Assembly (NCBI GenBank): GCA_003116995.1
Contig: BDSL01000053.1
Span: 372,001 to 436,000 of the forward strand
Source of the DNA: Yamagishiella unicocca
Taxonomy: Eukaryota > Chlorophyta > Chlorophyceae > Chlamydomonadales > Volvocaceae
DNA length: 64,000 nucleotides
Reading direction: 5' to 3'
Shown: one piece after another, positions 33,542 through 46,690 of the stretch
Numbering within the stretch: position 1 is the first letter of the stretch
How the letters are laid out: each line of letters begins with the position of its first letter
Translations under genes and position numbers: made by a program
Notes under the pieces: model-generated
What the model saw: the letters and a program-made list of their open reading frames with translations, nothing else
Told to the model about the DNA's origin: nothing
Databases searched by the model: none

Positions 33542-36500
33542 ATGCGGGCCGTTATACGATGTCTTCCTGCTTACGCGGCAAGCTCAGCTGGAACGCAGCT
33601 CCTTGACCTTATTGGACGCAATGTTGCTGGGAAATGCTGCACGTTCTTCTCCGTCGCTGTACCAAAGGCTGAGTCTGCCGGCCATTCTGTCTCGTCCAGC
33701 CAGCTCATCCTGCTAAACCACCTCGGAACTTTGCCGTCCGTCGCCCGTAATTGGGACAGTCGAACGGTTGAGGCAGAGTTGCGTAATGTGGACGCCGCAA
33801 ATTCCGCGGAGCTGGAACTTGAGCCCACAGCGGTGCAGCAAGCGCTAGCAAAGGTGTGTTCCTTGCAGCAATTGGATCCCCTGCGATGCACATATGCTAC
33901 CTACTACATTTGAACCCCGTTTCTTTTCCGTGGCTTTCGCGCGCTCCCAACCCTCGCATCTGCCCTCGGCGACCCCGCCGCAACCCCCGACGCAACGCCC
34001 CTGCCTTCCCAAACGCGCTCTTCCGTGCCCTGCAACCGGCCACGATCAACTCCGCGATCCTCCCGTCAGACTTAACTCCTGCCACGCGTCAGCTCCCAAT
34101 TGCGGCAAGCATCTTGTGCGCGGAAACGCTTAGTCCGCCCTTGACGGCCCTCTGCCATCCGAGCTACCTACGCGTGCCTTATCCCTGCCCCTGTGCCCGC
34201 GCCCCACTGCCCCCTGCCCCTGTGCCCGCCCCCCACTGCCTCCGCACCTCTTGCTAATCTCGCCCCCCACTGCCCCCGCACCTCTTGCTAATCTGCCCCT
34301 CCCTAGCGCTACGGTGTGTCGCTGGGCGGGGGCGCTGGCCGTCAGAGCGCCACCGCAGCCCTGGCCGCCGTGCTGCCGCCGTCCATCCGGTCCCTGGCGG
34401 TCCTGTACGGCGTCCTCGAGTACGACGGCGACATCCCCGCCAGCGTCGGCGCCGCCCGGCAGCTGCTGAAGGAGACCGCCCAGGCGCGACCTCGGGCTCA
34501 CCCCCTGGACACCGACCTGTCCCCCGTGGCCATCAGCCAGGTGCGTGGGGGGCTCGGCGGGTTTTAGGGTGTAGCGTCGTGCTCCTGGCGTTAAAATGTG
34601 CGTAAGACTATTACGATTTCAGCTACCGGGAGAAGTTAGCTTTATGTTTCCATTGCGGCCTGTGGCCTGCCCAAGTACTCCGGATGGCACTTCGCCATTG
34701 AGGCACCGGCATCTTGCGGGGCAGATGGCATCCGCTACGGGTCCAGGCGCCAGGTCAAGGCTCCTGACCAATGCAACCCGGACCCCCACCTCCACCCACC
34801 CCCGGCCCAGATGAACGAGCTCTTCAACCGCCTGGGCTACATCGGCCGGGCGCCGTACTCGTACGGCAGCGCGCAGCTGATGGCCGTGTGCCTGCGGACG
34901 ATCCTGGCGGACGTGGACGACGAGGCCAGGCTGAGGCCGCTGCCAAGGTGCGGAGCGAATCGCTCCGGGCGATAGGGACGCGAGGAATGTACGACAGGGA
35001 TTGTACGACAGGGAGAGCACAGGCAGGGCACACAAACACGCATGATTTTTCGGTGGGCGCGGCTGGTGAAGGGAGACTTGAGCCGTGTGCGCGCCCGTTG
35101 GATGACGCCCGTACGGCGGTCGTACGGCGGGTCGTACGGGATCGCAGTGCCACCGAGTGTGAGTGTGGGGCTGGCGGAGGGGTAGCGCGAGTCCGTCGCG
35201 TCCGACCCGACCCAACCCAACCCGACGACAACCCCAATGTTTCCCTCCCTAGTCCCCGCGGAGAGGCGAAGGAAACGTATGTGAGCATGAGTGCTCCTCT
35301 CCTCCGCCCCCCGCGGCTGCTCCCCCTTCCCTCCCTGTAGCATGGACACGCGGCAGGGCGAGCTCATCCGCTACCTGCGCTCCAGAAGGGCGCCCCCAGG
35401 CACTCGCGGCATGCCCGCCGTGCTGGACGTGGACCTCAGCGCCCGAGGAGGTGTCAGCAGGCTGGCGGCAGCCAGGAACATACTGCAGGTGCGCCGGGAG
35501 CGTGCGGGCGGCGCATTGCCACCCCAGCCAGCTGCCACACCGCCACAACAGGATTTGCCTCCCTGCCCTGCTTCGGAGCCGTGTGCACCGACGTCCCCCT
35601 GGCCTCCATCCGCCCCTGGCCTCCATCCGCCCCTGGCCTCCGCCTTCACACAACCACCCTACTATCCGCCCTGCGCTTCGGCCGCCCTTGCAGCTGCTCC
35701 AAAACCACGAGCTGTGCGCCAGCCCCTACGGCGAGCCCGTCGATGTGCTCCGAAGCCTGGGCCACACGGGCCCTGTGCCGCCCACCACTGGCGAGGCGCT
35801 TATGCTGGCGGCGGAGCTGCGGGACCGCTGTTTGAGGCCCAAGCCGGTGCATTTGGCGGTGCTGCGCGCGGCGGGGTACGGCACCGGCGCTGCGGCCGCG
35901 CCGGCGCCGGAGAGCGTGGCGCACGTCAAGGCGCTGCTGCGGGTGCTGCGCCGCGCCGATACGGACGCAGCCACACCGGCCACGCGCTCCGCGCTGAGGC
36001 ACCTCACGGACCTGCGGCTGCGCATACCAGCGGCGCCGTACGCCTCGGGTGCGACGGCGGCGGCGGCGGCGTGGGGCAGCCCCGGCGGGCGGGAGGGGTG
36101 CACGGTCGGTCCCTGCCCCAGCCAGCTGGAGGTGCGGGCCGCGATCGAGGACCTGCCTCTCTCGGAGTACATGATGGACCGATTGTACGACCTGGTGCGT
36201 TGGGGTCCAGGGAGGGGCTGTCGCGGCTCCTGGGGCGGGAGGTTTTTGAGGAAAGCCCGTGGGTCCTGGGGAGGGGGAGGGAACGGCAGGGGTGCCCTTG
36301 AGGGGAGTGCTGATTGAGTGGGCGATGGGATGCGACCTTGATGATAGACCGGATAGACCGGTAGCGCACCAGCACAGGGCCGCGCCAGGTCCTTGAAAGG
36401 GTAACAGGGTAACACATGGGGTGGACAGTGCGGGAGCCAGGGAGCAGTATGTGTGCAGCGGGTACGATACGGCCCCGCGCGCGGCCGGGGCAGCTAGACA

Positions 36501-37115
36501 GCTATTCCCTGCCGTCGTCCACTTCCATTTCACCTAATTCCTGACCGGTACCCCCGCACCCCGGCCCCACCCACACACCGGTCGCCTGCCTGCACCGGAG
36601 TGCAGGGCTGGTCGGGCCCTATGCCTCCGACCCACGGGTCAGCCCTGGCCCTGGAGGAGTACCTCCAGCAGCAAAAGACCGCCGCGGGCCACACACGGTC
36701 CTCTCCACACTCGCTGGGCGCCCCTCCACCGCCTCACGCGGACGTCACGGCTGCTGCTACTGCCGCAACTGCGGCCCGAGTCGGCGGTTTGGCAGGTCAG
36801 CATCGACGCCCGGGGCAGCACGGCTCGTACGACAACTATCAGCGGCAGCAGCACTTCGTCTCGCGGCTCGGGGCCAGTCCCGAGGAGGCGCTGACGAAGA
36901 TCCAGATCCGGGGCATGTTCCCCGGGGCGGTTTCGGAGTGGTATCTGCCGTGCATGTGCCGCGAGGAGGCAGAGCACGTGCTGAGCTCCCTCATGGCGGC
37001 GAGGAGGCTGGTTCTGGAGCAGGCCTCCGGGGCGTTGTACGACGAGTACGTGGAGCGATGGTCGGTGGCGGAGGCGGAGGGGGATTGGTGGGGCATGGAG
37101 TGGCTGTGGCACTAG
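33542..37115 (+). CDS. Unrecognised protein, probable mitochondrial targeting
   Basis: Six exons: 33542-33853, 34307-34540, 34811-34947, 35341-35488, 35694-36194, 36606-37115; all phases agree, 613 residues. I do not recognise the family. The N-terminus (MRAVIRCLPAYAASSAG...) has Arg, Ser and Ala, no early acidic residue, and resembles a mitochondrial presequence. Conserved-looking blocks outside the Ala-rich stretches are AVLYGVLEYDGDIPAS (exon 2), NELFNRLGYIGRAPYS (exon 3), LRSLGHTGPVPPTTGEALML (exon 5) and KIQIRGMFPGAVSEWYLP (exon 6). No TM helix is obvious. The gene starts only 339 bp after the uS3m stop in the same direction; with its presequence this makes a mitochondrial RNA or ribosome role conceivable (volvocine mitoribosomes have lineage-specific subunits), but that is a guess. 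No clear TGTAA follows within 500 bases. Confidence 0.72.
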
Positions 37116-37714
37116 GGTGGGGCGACGGGTGGGGCGACGGCGCAGCAAGTGTCGAAAATAGACGTGATTCCGCAGCGTCGGGGTCTTGGTGCGGGGTGTA
37201 CGGGTGTACCGGATGCGTAATGTGTGACAGGCGGGCACGTACAGTAGCAGTGGCGGCAGCTCCAAATCTGTGTGTGAGCTAGTAATACCGAACGCTCAGA
37301 TCTCAGGTTGCAGGAGGCGGGTAATGCGGTGTAGTAGCCGGGTGGAGGAGTGAGGAGGAACAGCTGCGGTGTTTGGTGCTATCGGTTTAACGCAGGAGAT
37401 CATGTAGGAATAAGCGATTGCGGAATGATGTCAGCGGCGGTAGATCGCCAGAAAGCTGGACTGGCTGGCGGGGAATTTCTCGCGGCTTTTAATGCTGGCT
37501 GTTAATAAAGCCCCAGCTGCTGGCGGTTAATAAAGCCCCAAAGAGCCCTATCATATCGTTTGGGACGTCCGGCTTTGCTTTTTGGTGTCTGGCATTTTCC
37601 GGGAAGGCGCAAGCTGGATCCAGGATTCCGTCAACCGCCCCAAGGGTTATCGAGATGCCCATTTTCCTGCTGCATTAGGCGTCATTCCCGGGGCGTGTGG
37701 TTTGGGGCCGGCGT
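37116..37714. other. Intergenic, no gene recognised
   Basis: This is the 3' flank of the unrecognised gene. A 24-bp stretch containing GTTAATAAAGCCCCA is repeated twice (about 37500-37540), and each copy includes AATAAA, which may or may not act in 3' end formation here. Confidence 0.5.
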
Positions 37715-39700
37715 CAAAGCTGGAGCTGCTGGCAGGAAGGGACAAGCCGGAGTTGGCGCTTGGGGCAGGGCGTTCATGCGGCGCAGACAGCCGGCTAACT
37801 GCCGAGTGGGGGGCTAACTGCCCGGTGAGACCCGCACAGCGGCCCTTTGCTGGGCCCCACGGCAGCACCTGAACGCTACCGCACGTGAGCCAGGCCGATA
37901 AGCGATAACTCCCTTGAAGTCCAAGCTGGTAGCCCGTACATGGAGAGCACCAGTGCTAGACAACGAAGAAGCAAGCCTGATTCCTCAGTGCCTTATCTGA
38001 AACCATGAGACCAGAGAACTGGCATGTGTGGAGTGATGAACTGGTGCAGCGGCATAGTTAAGGCGCGCCCGTGCTGAACGACCCATTCTTGTAGATGCGA
38101 CAAAAAGCCCATCACCCCATCCACCGACAGCACGGGCACGGCCTGAGCTGGCATGGAGGAACATGGGCCTCATCGTCGAACAGAGCGCACAGCAGCCACG
38201 GGAGCCGTTCGGTGGACGTGAGTGCACAATGTCTTTAACAATGACAATGCGGATTGGTTTGGCAGCCACACTCAGCGACGCCGTTGGTGCAACCGGTGGG
38301 ATTTCTGGAAAGGGTGTATCCAAGGGACATACATACAGGGGGGAGCTCACAACAAGGTGTCGGTCCTGCACCTTTTCCCGCAATACTGCAGCGACTTGCA
38401 GCGGCTACATGATTGACTATCGCATCGCACTATCCAGGCAAACCAGCAGCACCCAGGCATAACAACGACCTTAACCTAAAGTGCCTCAGATAGACATATG
38501 CCCAACAGCGATTCATTTCGCTTCCCCTCCACATTGCATCTCCCTCGCCCACATCACCTTGGTGAGGCCAAGCTGTGCTTTGGGGTATAGCATGGCCTCA
38601 CCACGTCACCAGCCCGGATTCATAAGGCTGCCAGGTAAGCAATGGCGGGCAATAACGTTAGTAAGCGTTGTGCAAAAGGACACTGAGCAGCATTGGAGGT
38701 GACCCGAACGGGCTCTACAAGCGTGCCGCTCTGCATGCCTTAGCTCATGAATAGCGAGAAAGATAACATCAAGTAGAAAAATGCAAACAACTGACACGAA
38801 CGATGCGTCCCTGCCGATGTACATACTACCAGACTTGGTTACTATCAATGGATTCTGCTCAAGCACCAGAGAAACCTAGTATGGTCCACCAGCCCTTCTT
38901 TCACACCAATGGCGCCATTAGCAAAAACAACCGGTTCATACCGAAATACAGAATCGTCACTTAGGATCCATTTGGGTGGCAGGTTGGGTCATGTATGGAC
39001 CAGACAACAGCGACCGCGTGCATGGTTGTCTGTCACACCGCTCACCACATCCGACCCATGGGCGAAGAACACGAGCCACGGCAATCAGCTGACGGCCGAT
39101 TAAGGGGCCAAATCTGGCAACCAACATCTGGCTATATCCTCGGCAACTAAGATGCGCAATAAAGACAGTATCAAGGGAAGCAACGCATTAACCTACGCCA
39201 TTGGCACAAGTCGTTCAAATTAGAGCAGGAATTGACTAGCAGTATCGTGGGAAGGCGCACACTGCACAACACAGCGTCCACCCACAACACAACGCAACCC
39301 CGTGAGATTAGTAACCATGAGCAGTACAACCGTACAAGAGATTAACAATCAAGGACACGAAGCATTCAGTCAGCGCGGCTGCAGTATGCACACGTCCGAT
39401 GGGTGACCATGTGGGCGGCAGTGTGCACACGTCCGGTAGGTGATCGAAACCTGTACCTGGGCATGAGGGGCCGCAGACTTAGGGATGCCCCCTCACTCCC
39501 ATCTCTCCATACCAGCTCTCCATCACCTCTCCATATCAGCTCTCCTATCAACTGTCCATACAACTCTCCCATCGACTGTTTGTCAGCTCTCCCAGAAGTC
39601 CTTCATCATATAAACATCATAAACATCATGTGCGTTGATTGAGCTGCCTCATTTCCCTTCCGATAACATGCATATGTTAGTGTATGTTGGACGGGCCGCC
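37715..39700. repeat. Segmental duplication copy A: 3' flank of the kinase gene
   Basis: This flank matches sequence in copy B. About 37730-37840 resembles about 50895-51010. About 38230-38715 resembles 51360-51841 (shared blocks TGGTTTGGCAGCCAC-like and GGTGTATCCAAG..ACATACATAC). About 38720-39290 resembles 59001-59660. Roughly 390 bp (39290-39680) is present here but missing from copy B. No protein-coding gene is evident. Confidence 0.75.
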
Positions 39701-42700
39701 TCATTTCCCTTCCAACAACATGCTCTCCAGCAAGCAGCAGACCCGCTGGCATGATGGCCTTGAAGACGGGTCCGCCAGCAAGCACACTCCAACCAAGGTG
39801 GTGAAGCCGGGCGGCATGTTGGCAGGCCACATCAGCAAGTCAGGCGGCAGTGCTGCCGCCTCGTATGGGTCACTCCGCGCCTGCTGTGCCAACCACTCCT
39901 GCACGCGAGCCCCCTCAGGACGAGACAGCAGCACCGGCAGCGGTGCACCGAGGGCGAGCTCCCATAGCACCACAGCGAATGCATACACGTCACCCGCGGG
40001 GCCGGCCTGGCCATGGCGGACCAGCTCGGGGGCCGAGTATGCGGAGCTGCGCCTGCGGGGGTGCAGTGGGACAGGCAGTCAGCAGGGTACGGCGGTGCTG
40101 GAGGCAGGGCCATGGCAGCCCGCGACACCACCCCCGGCTGCACATGAAGCACATGCATGGGCACTCTGGTACCTGGCAGCTCTGCTGTGGCACCGGGTTG
40201 TGCTGCGCCAACACCACCCTGCACCTACCTCGCCGGCCCTGAAAGGTGTGTCACCTGCTCGCCACCGCCCAGCCGTCCCGACAGCCCAAAGTCGCAAACC
40301 TTGGCCACATAGCCGTACATGTACGGGCCAACACCATCGCCACGGGTCCCCGCCGTACAGCCCCGCACGTTCTTCAGCAGGATGTTGGCCGAGCTGACAT
40401 CAGCGTGTACAATGGCCCGTCGATGGAGGTGCGCCAGGCCACGTGCCACCTGCAGCGCCAGCGCCAGAACCACACGGAGCTGCAGCTGCCTCTGCTGAGG
40501 AAAGGACATGCTGGATGTTGCCACAGCGTCAAGGGAAGCCGGCACAGGGCTGCTCTCAGAGGAAGGCTGCTGCGGGCCGTCGGTGATCTTCCACACACCA
40601 GCAGACAGTCCTGCAGCGCCGCTGTCAGCCCCGTGTTGCCTGAGAGGTAGGTCAACTGGTCCCCAACTTGTCGTTTCTTGTGGCGGATCCGCTTGCGAAA
40701 CCATGCACGCCACCAGTGTCCCCCTCTCCAAGCAGTGCCGCAGGCTGTTTGCGTCGCACAGCTCCTGCACCAGCGTTAGCTTCCACACTTCCAGCTCGGC
40801 ACCGTTGAAGGTATCGGATCCCCCACGGCCAGAGCTGCACGCCACAGAGGAGCCGCCACCGGCCCTGCCGTATGCTGCGACATTCGAGGTCTCTCCATGG
40901 GCCATGGAAGGCAGCAGCACATCCTCCCCCAGGCGCTGCATCATGTAGGTGTATGTGGCCACCACGTTGGGGTGCGACACGGACGAGCTGATGGCAGCTT
41001 CCTGGATGGCTCGGCTGGCGTCATGGAAGGCGTGGGAGTCTTGGGGGCTGGAACTGCCCTGCAGGCCATGGCAAGTGGGTAATAGGACACTCAGCCGCGC
41101 CCCATGTATCAAGTATGCTTCTCAGTCGTTAAGCATGCGGCACATTGTGGTCAGATGCCAATAAGGCCAATGCATTATAGCCACCGTGCCCACACCCTAC
41201 CTCAGCGGGCCGCTGCAGCAGCTGGCTCTTGACCGCCACGTCCAGTCCCCGCCACACGCCACGGTGCACCACGCCCTGCGCGCCGCGGCCCAGCTCGCCG
41301 CAAATGGTCAGCAACTCCGCCGGGCCACCGGCACCTTCCTGTGGGTCCGCTCCTGAATCACCCGGCTCAGCACCTTCTGCCCCCTTCACGTCCTGGGAGT
41401 GGGACATGGCTTCCTCGGGCTCCTGGCTCTCCGCCACACTGCTGCTGCTGTGGTGTGTGAGGCCGCCGGCCGCACCCACACTAACACTGACATTGCCACC
41501 CATGAGGAGGTGTCTCCCTGTGGACACATGCATGCGGCATTGGTGCATACTGGCGTACATTATCGTGAGCGCGTGCTCTGTCGTGGTGTCAACCTCAGGG
41601 CACGGAGACTGTGGTGTCGCCTTTGAAATCGCTGGTGCTGGCGCTGAGCAGGCTATGGAAGGGGCTGAAGGATTTGATCTCCTGCTGGACGAGGCCGGTG
41701 AGGGATTGGACATCAACGTTGTGCGCCCTGCTTCAGGCTTCTCATTACTCTCGATATCCTCGTTAACAACCCAGATGCAAGTCACCATGCCGCTGCAGTT
41801 GGGTTTGTTGCGCTCAGTTTCATCAATGGCTGGACAGTGGTTATGCAAACGGACATCGCTGTTTTTGCCCTGGGGACCTGGAACGTCGACAGCCGGTTGC
41901 CTCCAGCAGACCTTTATCCAAATGACGGCGATCAAGGCTAGGATGGAGGTTGCCATGACACCACCGATGACGCAGCCAGCTATTATCGCACTGACATCTC
42001 CGCGCGGGGGCCCCCCTGGTGATGCCCGCGCTTCTTGCGATAGCGGCTGCGCTGCTCCTACCGTCGTTGGAGCTGGTGGCTGTATCTCCCGGCGCGTGGG
42101 TCCTTCCTGTGATGGTGTCGGCGGCGGCGGCAGCGGTGACGTCTCTGAGGGGGCCAGCAATGATGGGAGACGCACGGGCAGCCCCAGCCGCTGTGGCAGC
42201 TGCAGCTCCAGCCCCTGTATGACTGGCAGCTGCGAGGTGAACGTGACGTTGCGGCCCTGCAGCCCACACCACCACAGCCGCTCAAAGGTGAGGCTGGTGG
42301 TGGGAACAAGAGCCGACTGCGCTGCTGCTACTGCCGATCCCTGTGACAGCACCGATCCCGTCAGCATCATCCCCAGCTGGTCCGCCAGGCCAGAGTCGAG
42401 GCTGGTGGCGGTTAAGTTAGCTCCCCACGCCCACACCAGGAGCTCCAACTCCGCCTGTGGTATTACCAGTATTGCGGAATCCAAGAACACGTATGGCAGA
42501 CCCGTGGGTCGGTTGCTTACATGGACTGGCCTCGGGATATTGCTGGTGCCACTGCCTGTGCTGTTAAGCATGGCTGCTGCTGCCGATGCCGCCGCTGGCC
42601 TGTCAAACTCCATGGTCCAGAGGCACGATGTAAAGTTGGTCAGGGCTGGGGACAGGCCCTGGGTGGGCCTAGTGTCCTCCAGCGCATGTAATCGTCTGCG

Positions 42701-45454
42701 GGGACGACGTGTTGACATGTCGGCACCCTCCCGGGCGGCCAGCTCGCTTGTCTTGCCCATAGTCAGGTGACTGCCTCCTCGGGGCCCAGCACCCTTGCCT
42801 TGGCGGCTGCTGCCTGTGCTGCTGTCGGCAACAGCAGTGGAATTAATATCGCTATCGTGGATGGCAGACGTAGTCGTGGTTCTCGCTGTGAGCCGCCTGG
42901 AGGTGAGCGGAACCCCTGGGGATGTATCCACCAACACTTGTGGAGCCGATGCTGGACGAGCAGAGGGATTAGGTGAATCTGGGTTCGGAATGATGTACAG
43001 CCCTGCCGGAGGGAGACCGGTGAGGATGATGTCACGGACAGTAACTGATGCGTTGTCGGAGGCCAGCACTACGGCACCTGGCAGCTGGCCTACATCCATC
43101 ACCGTAACTTGCAAAGAGCTGCCTACCAGCGTGCCGGGTGCCACCAAGGAGGCTGCCGACATGTCAAGCCCTAACCGGATCTTCATTTCCGTGAAACTTC
43201 CCACAACCATCCAAACGATCGGGCTGATCATCTCTAGTTGCATTGTAAGTTGAGAAGGGAAAGTTGGGTTAAGGAATTCCAGAATCCTCACAGTGTTCAA
43301 GCCGACGATCTTGCCGTTCACGCCCTCTGGAACCAGGCGGCAGAGTGGCCGTGGTGATGGCAGCACGGCGCAACCAGCACGACATGGGGTTGTGTCACCG
43401 ATGGGGGGACTGATGGCAACGAGGGGGGCACCCGGAGGACTGGACTTCTCATCTCGACTACTAGCGGTGCTGTTGGTAAGGTCAGCTCCGATGTCATCGC
43501 TGCTGGCACCCATGTCGCTGCTGCCACAGTGGCATCCTTGCACGCTGTCCTCCTTCGTGACCAGGACTTTATCCATCGCCATCCGGCCGGCCCACGTGAT
43601 GCTGTGAGTGATGAGGAGGGAGGGGCGTCCGCTGGGCGCCTCCACCGCCTGCACGGATCATTGCCACCAGTCACACCATCCCATGTCGAAGGCTATAATG
43701 GTGGTAATGCGGCGACATGAAGCTGGGATGGGTGTCACTCGGGGCAGAATCAGTGGTGGCAGCAAACTCACCCCATGCGCTCCATGGCACCCTCCTGGCG
43801 TGGCTTCTGAAAGGAAAGGGATCACGCGTGTGCCTAACCAACAGTCTGTTGCGGTAGTGATGCCCGCGGGTAGTGTCCAATGCCACCTAAGGCAACAACA
43901 CAGCACTAACACGGCTCACAAATGAAGTGCATACACCGTGAGTGTGAAGATACCGCCCATTCACACCCAATCCCAGGGCAACTGCCCCACCTCGGCGGTG
44001 AACCCCTCCATGAGGGCGTTCCCCTCATCCACACAAAGATCGGCTAGCAGCTCAGCGGGTGTTGAGCCGCGCCCCACCGAGTCCACGAACCACATCGCCA
44101 GCTCCTCACCAGGCAGCTCCACCGTGATAGTGTGCAGCTGCAGGTATTCCAATCGCGCGCCGAACATTTTGCGAGAGAAGGAGAACGTCCACAGGAATAG
44201 GCGCAGGAGCCCGAATTGAATTGCTGACTGGGGACCCAGGGGCGGGTTGCGAATTGTCATGTTCATCAGCTGCACCCAAGCGGTTTTAGTGATGGATATG
44301 AGGCTGGCGGTGTTGGCTAGATCCAGGACTGTGGCACCATCAGGGGGCCCCCCAATCGAAAGCTGCACTGCGGAGAGTGTGATCGGGGCTGGTGATGCGC
44401 CAGGACCAACAAGTGTGATGTCTTGCTGCAAGTAGAGGAAGCAAGGCAGGGCTATACGGTTCAGCTGAGACAGGAGGATCTCTGCCTGGTCGCTCATGGT
44501 CCGTATGGTGTCCATCAATTGAGACCCGCTGGACACCTTGTCGGCCATGCAGGGCAATCGCACAGGCGCGTCCGAGCACTCGAGTGTGACGTTGGTGATG
44601 GAGGCGGTGGGTGTGGTGAAGCGGTGCACAATCAGAGAGCTGGGTGTGATGGTGAAGTTGGGGGACGGCGACAAGGCGCAGGCAAAGCTCTGGTGCATGG
44701 CCAGGGCGGTGCAGCTGGGTGTGGAGATGACCAGGTTGGACAGCTGCAGCGGCGGATGGACAGCAGCCGCATCACCCGCCAGACGGAAGGCGGACAGGGC
44801 CAGGAAAGATGCTGCGGGCAGCGCACGGGTCGTGTTGGGCAGTCGTGCCCCCGTGATCCACAGATCGCGTATCACCACGAGGCCGTTGGGCGGCACCTCG
44901 AAGACGAGGGATAGTGAGGCCAGGTCGAGGGAAGGCGCTGCGACAGACTGCGCTCCTGTGTGTGCGACCTCATCACCGTTGACGTTCGGATCTAGTGTCG
45001 AATCGCTGCCAGATGAATAGGGTCCTACGGGCATCGACCTCACAGCTAGGTATTGCGCCTGCGCCTGCGCCATGTCATCGCAGCCCCAGCCATCGTCGTC
45101 ACCATCCCCAATATTCAGTCCACACGTCGTGTCAACTTCATCTCCGTCGCCGTGTTCCAAAGCCGCCTGGCCACGCATGACCGTTCGGTCGGGCAGTGTA
45201 GCTGGTTTGCCAGGCAACAGCACGAGGCTCGCGTGTACGACACACATCTGGTATTTCAGGCCTGAACTCGATGTCCAAGACGCGCATTCTGGAGCTTGCA
45301 GCAGCGCTGTTGGCTGTCTGGCATTGCCAATGGCACCCGGTGGCGACGGAGATGCCGACACAGAATGCAATAACAACTGCACTAGTAGTAGAAGAAGGCG
45401 CGACAGACACGTTGGCTGGGTGGGATCATGGAACCCATGACACATGCTGCCCAT
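39701..45454 (-). CDS. Receptor-like protein kinase A, large ectodomain (intact copy)
   Basis: Four exons: 45454-43967, 43648-41201, 41058-40229, 40052-39701, in phase; 1705 residues. The signal peptide (LLLLLVQLLLHSVSA) leads an ectodomain of about 1000 residues with many N-glycosylation sites and segments such as DNASVTVRDIILTGLPPAG, reminiscent of beta-helix (pectin-lyase-like) repeats. A Pro/Ser/Thr-rich stalk precedes one TM helix near 1045-1070 (AIIAGCVIGGVMATSILALIAV). A ~200-residue juxtamembrane region follows, then the kinase: GELGRGAQGVVHRG (about 1280), VAVK, HADVSSANILLK (HAD replaces HRD, about 1530), CDFG, YSAPEL, DVYAFAVVLWEL. Key Lys, catalytic Asp, Asn and DFG Asp are present, so activity is plausible. 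It is the intact member of a local duplicated set (see 50027-50872 and 59701-63999). Confidence 0.9.
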
Positions 45455-46690
45455 GGTTGCCCTGCACGGGGAAATGGCGCAAATTATGGGGTAATGAAAT
45501 GAATAACGGTATTATGTGCGAGGCGTGAGGCTGCCCAACCCCGGCCGTCCGGGCGATAGATCCGGGGCGATGGAGTTGTGGAGGAAATTCTTAAAACGGG
45601 GGCAATGGAAACCGTACAGAAAAGGTAACATTTGGGCGCTGCAAGTAAGCAACTGGGAATCGGAAGAAAGAGGAATAAGATGAAAATACTTGAAACAGGA
45701 TGTTCTGCAGGCAAAGATAGTTCGATAGCGGGCACACGGAGCATCCTTCCTTTGGCCTTTGGCGCCAACTTGCCACGGCATGGAGAACTTGCCACAAGAT
45801 AGGGAATTAAGTTTGCAGTCATTTTACCTGGCGATCCCAGTCATTTGTTAGTATTACAAGTCACCTTAATTAAATGTATCTGCTCCTGCCATCGAACGCC
45901 CCTGAAACGGTCCAAGAATTCAATGTCTTCAGCGCCTGAATCAGATGGCATCAGGGGATTAGCTACACATACCTCTGATAGGATTGTCGCCTCCACTGGT
46001 ATAAGGATAACATTAATTTTAACGTGTAACAGTGTCAGGCCTGACGGCAGCTTGTGACGGCAGCTAACAAGCACTGTCGTTCACTGGGCTTACCGGCAAC
46101 CGTCAAGATCCTAGAGAACGAAATCAAAGGGGGGACCAGCACCGACATAATGTTTTCGAAGCCATGCCGGTGCCTTCCGTGGAGTCCGCCACGACAAATC
46201 TTATTTGTGGGTATGACATGACTTTTCGCTATAATGAAGCGTGAATGCGGTAAGGCTGTCTATCGCGAATAGACTGCCGTAGTGGTGCGGGTACGGTTAC
46301 TCGTACGGCGTCCGGTGGCTGGCCGCTGCTTTAGGTCGCAGGCATACCTGTTCTTAGTATCTGCCGCTGCGCTGATAGTACCAAAGGGCCGTGACCCTAT
46401 GCGGGGGGCGGCGGCCTCCACCCCTTTATGTTTTTTCTTAGCCTTAAAGCCTATTTCCACTTAAGGCTTAGAACGCGATTTTGGTCTAAACCCCGCTCAA
46501 GTGGAAATGTAGAAGGTTTAGAGGCAGTTTAGCCGACTTAGCGCCAAATAGTTAAGGCTGGCCCGTACTCCACGTAGCACGGTTCCGCGTTATAGAAATA
46601 ATTTCGACATAAGAACATTTCATACAAAATGGTAGTATTAGCGCCCCGAAAGTGGAGCGAAAATTATAGTACTTCTGTACTGCCAATCGC
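45455..46690. other. Upstream region of kinase A, no gene recognised
   Basis: This A/T-richer region contains only short frames. It should hold the kinase A promoter. Toward 46440-46560 there are short CTTAAGGC / GCCTTAA motifs and GTGGAAAT words but no clear element ends. Confidence 0.45.

Noticed and set aside
41229..42770. 513-codon + strand open frame
   Set aside because: Shadow of kinase A exon 2; the minus strand carries TM, glycine loop and paralogue conservation.
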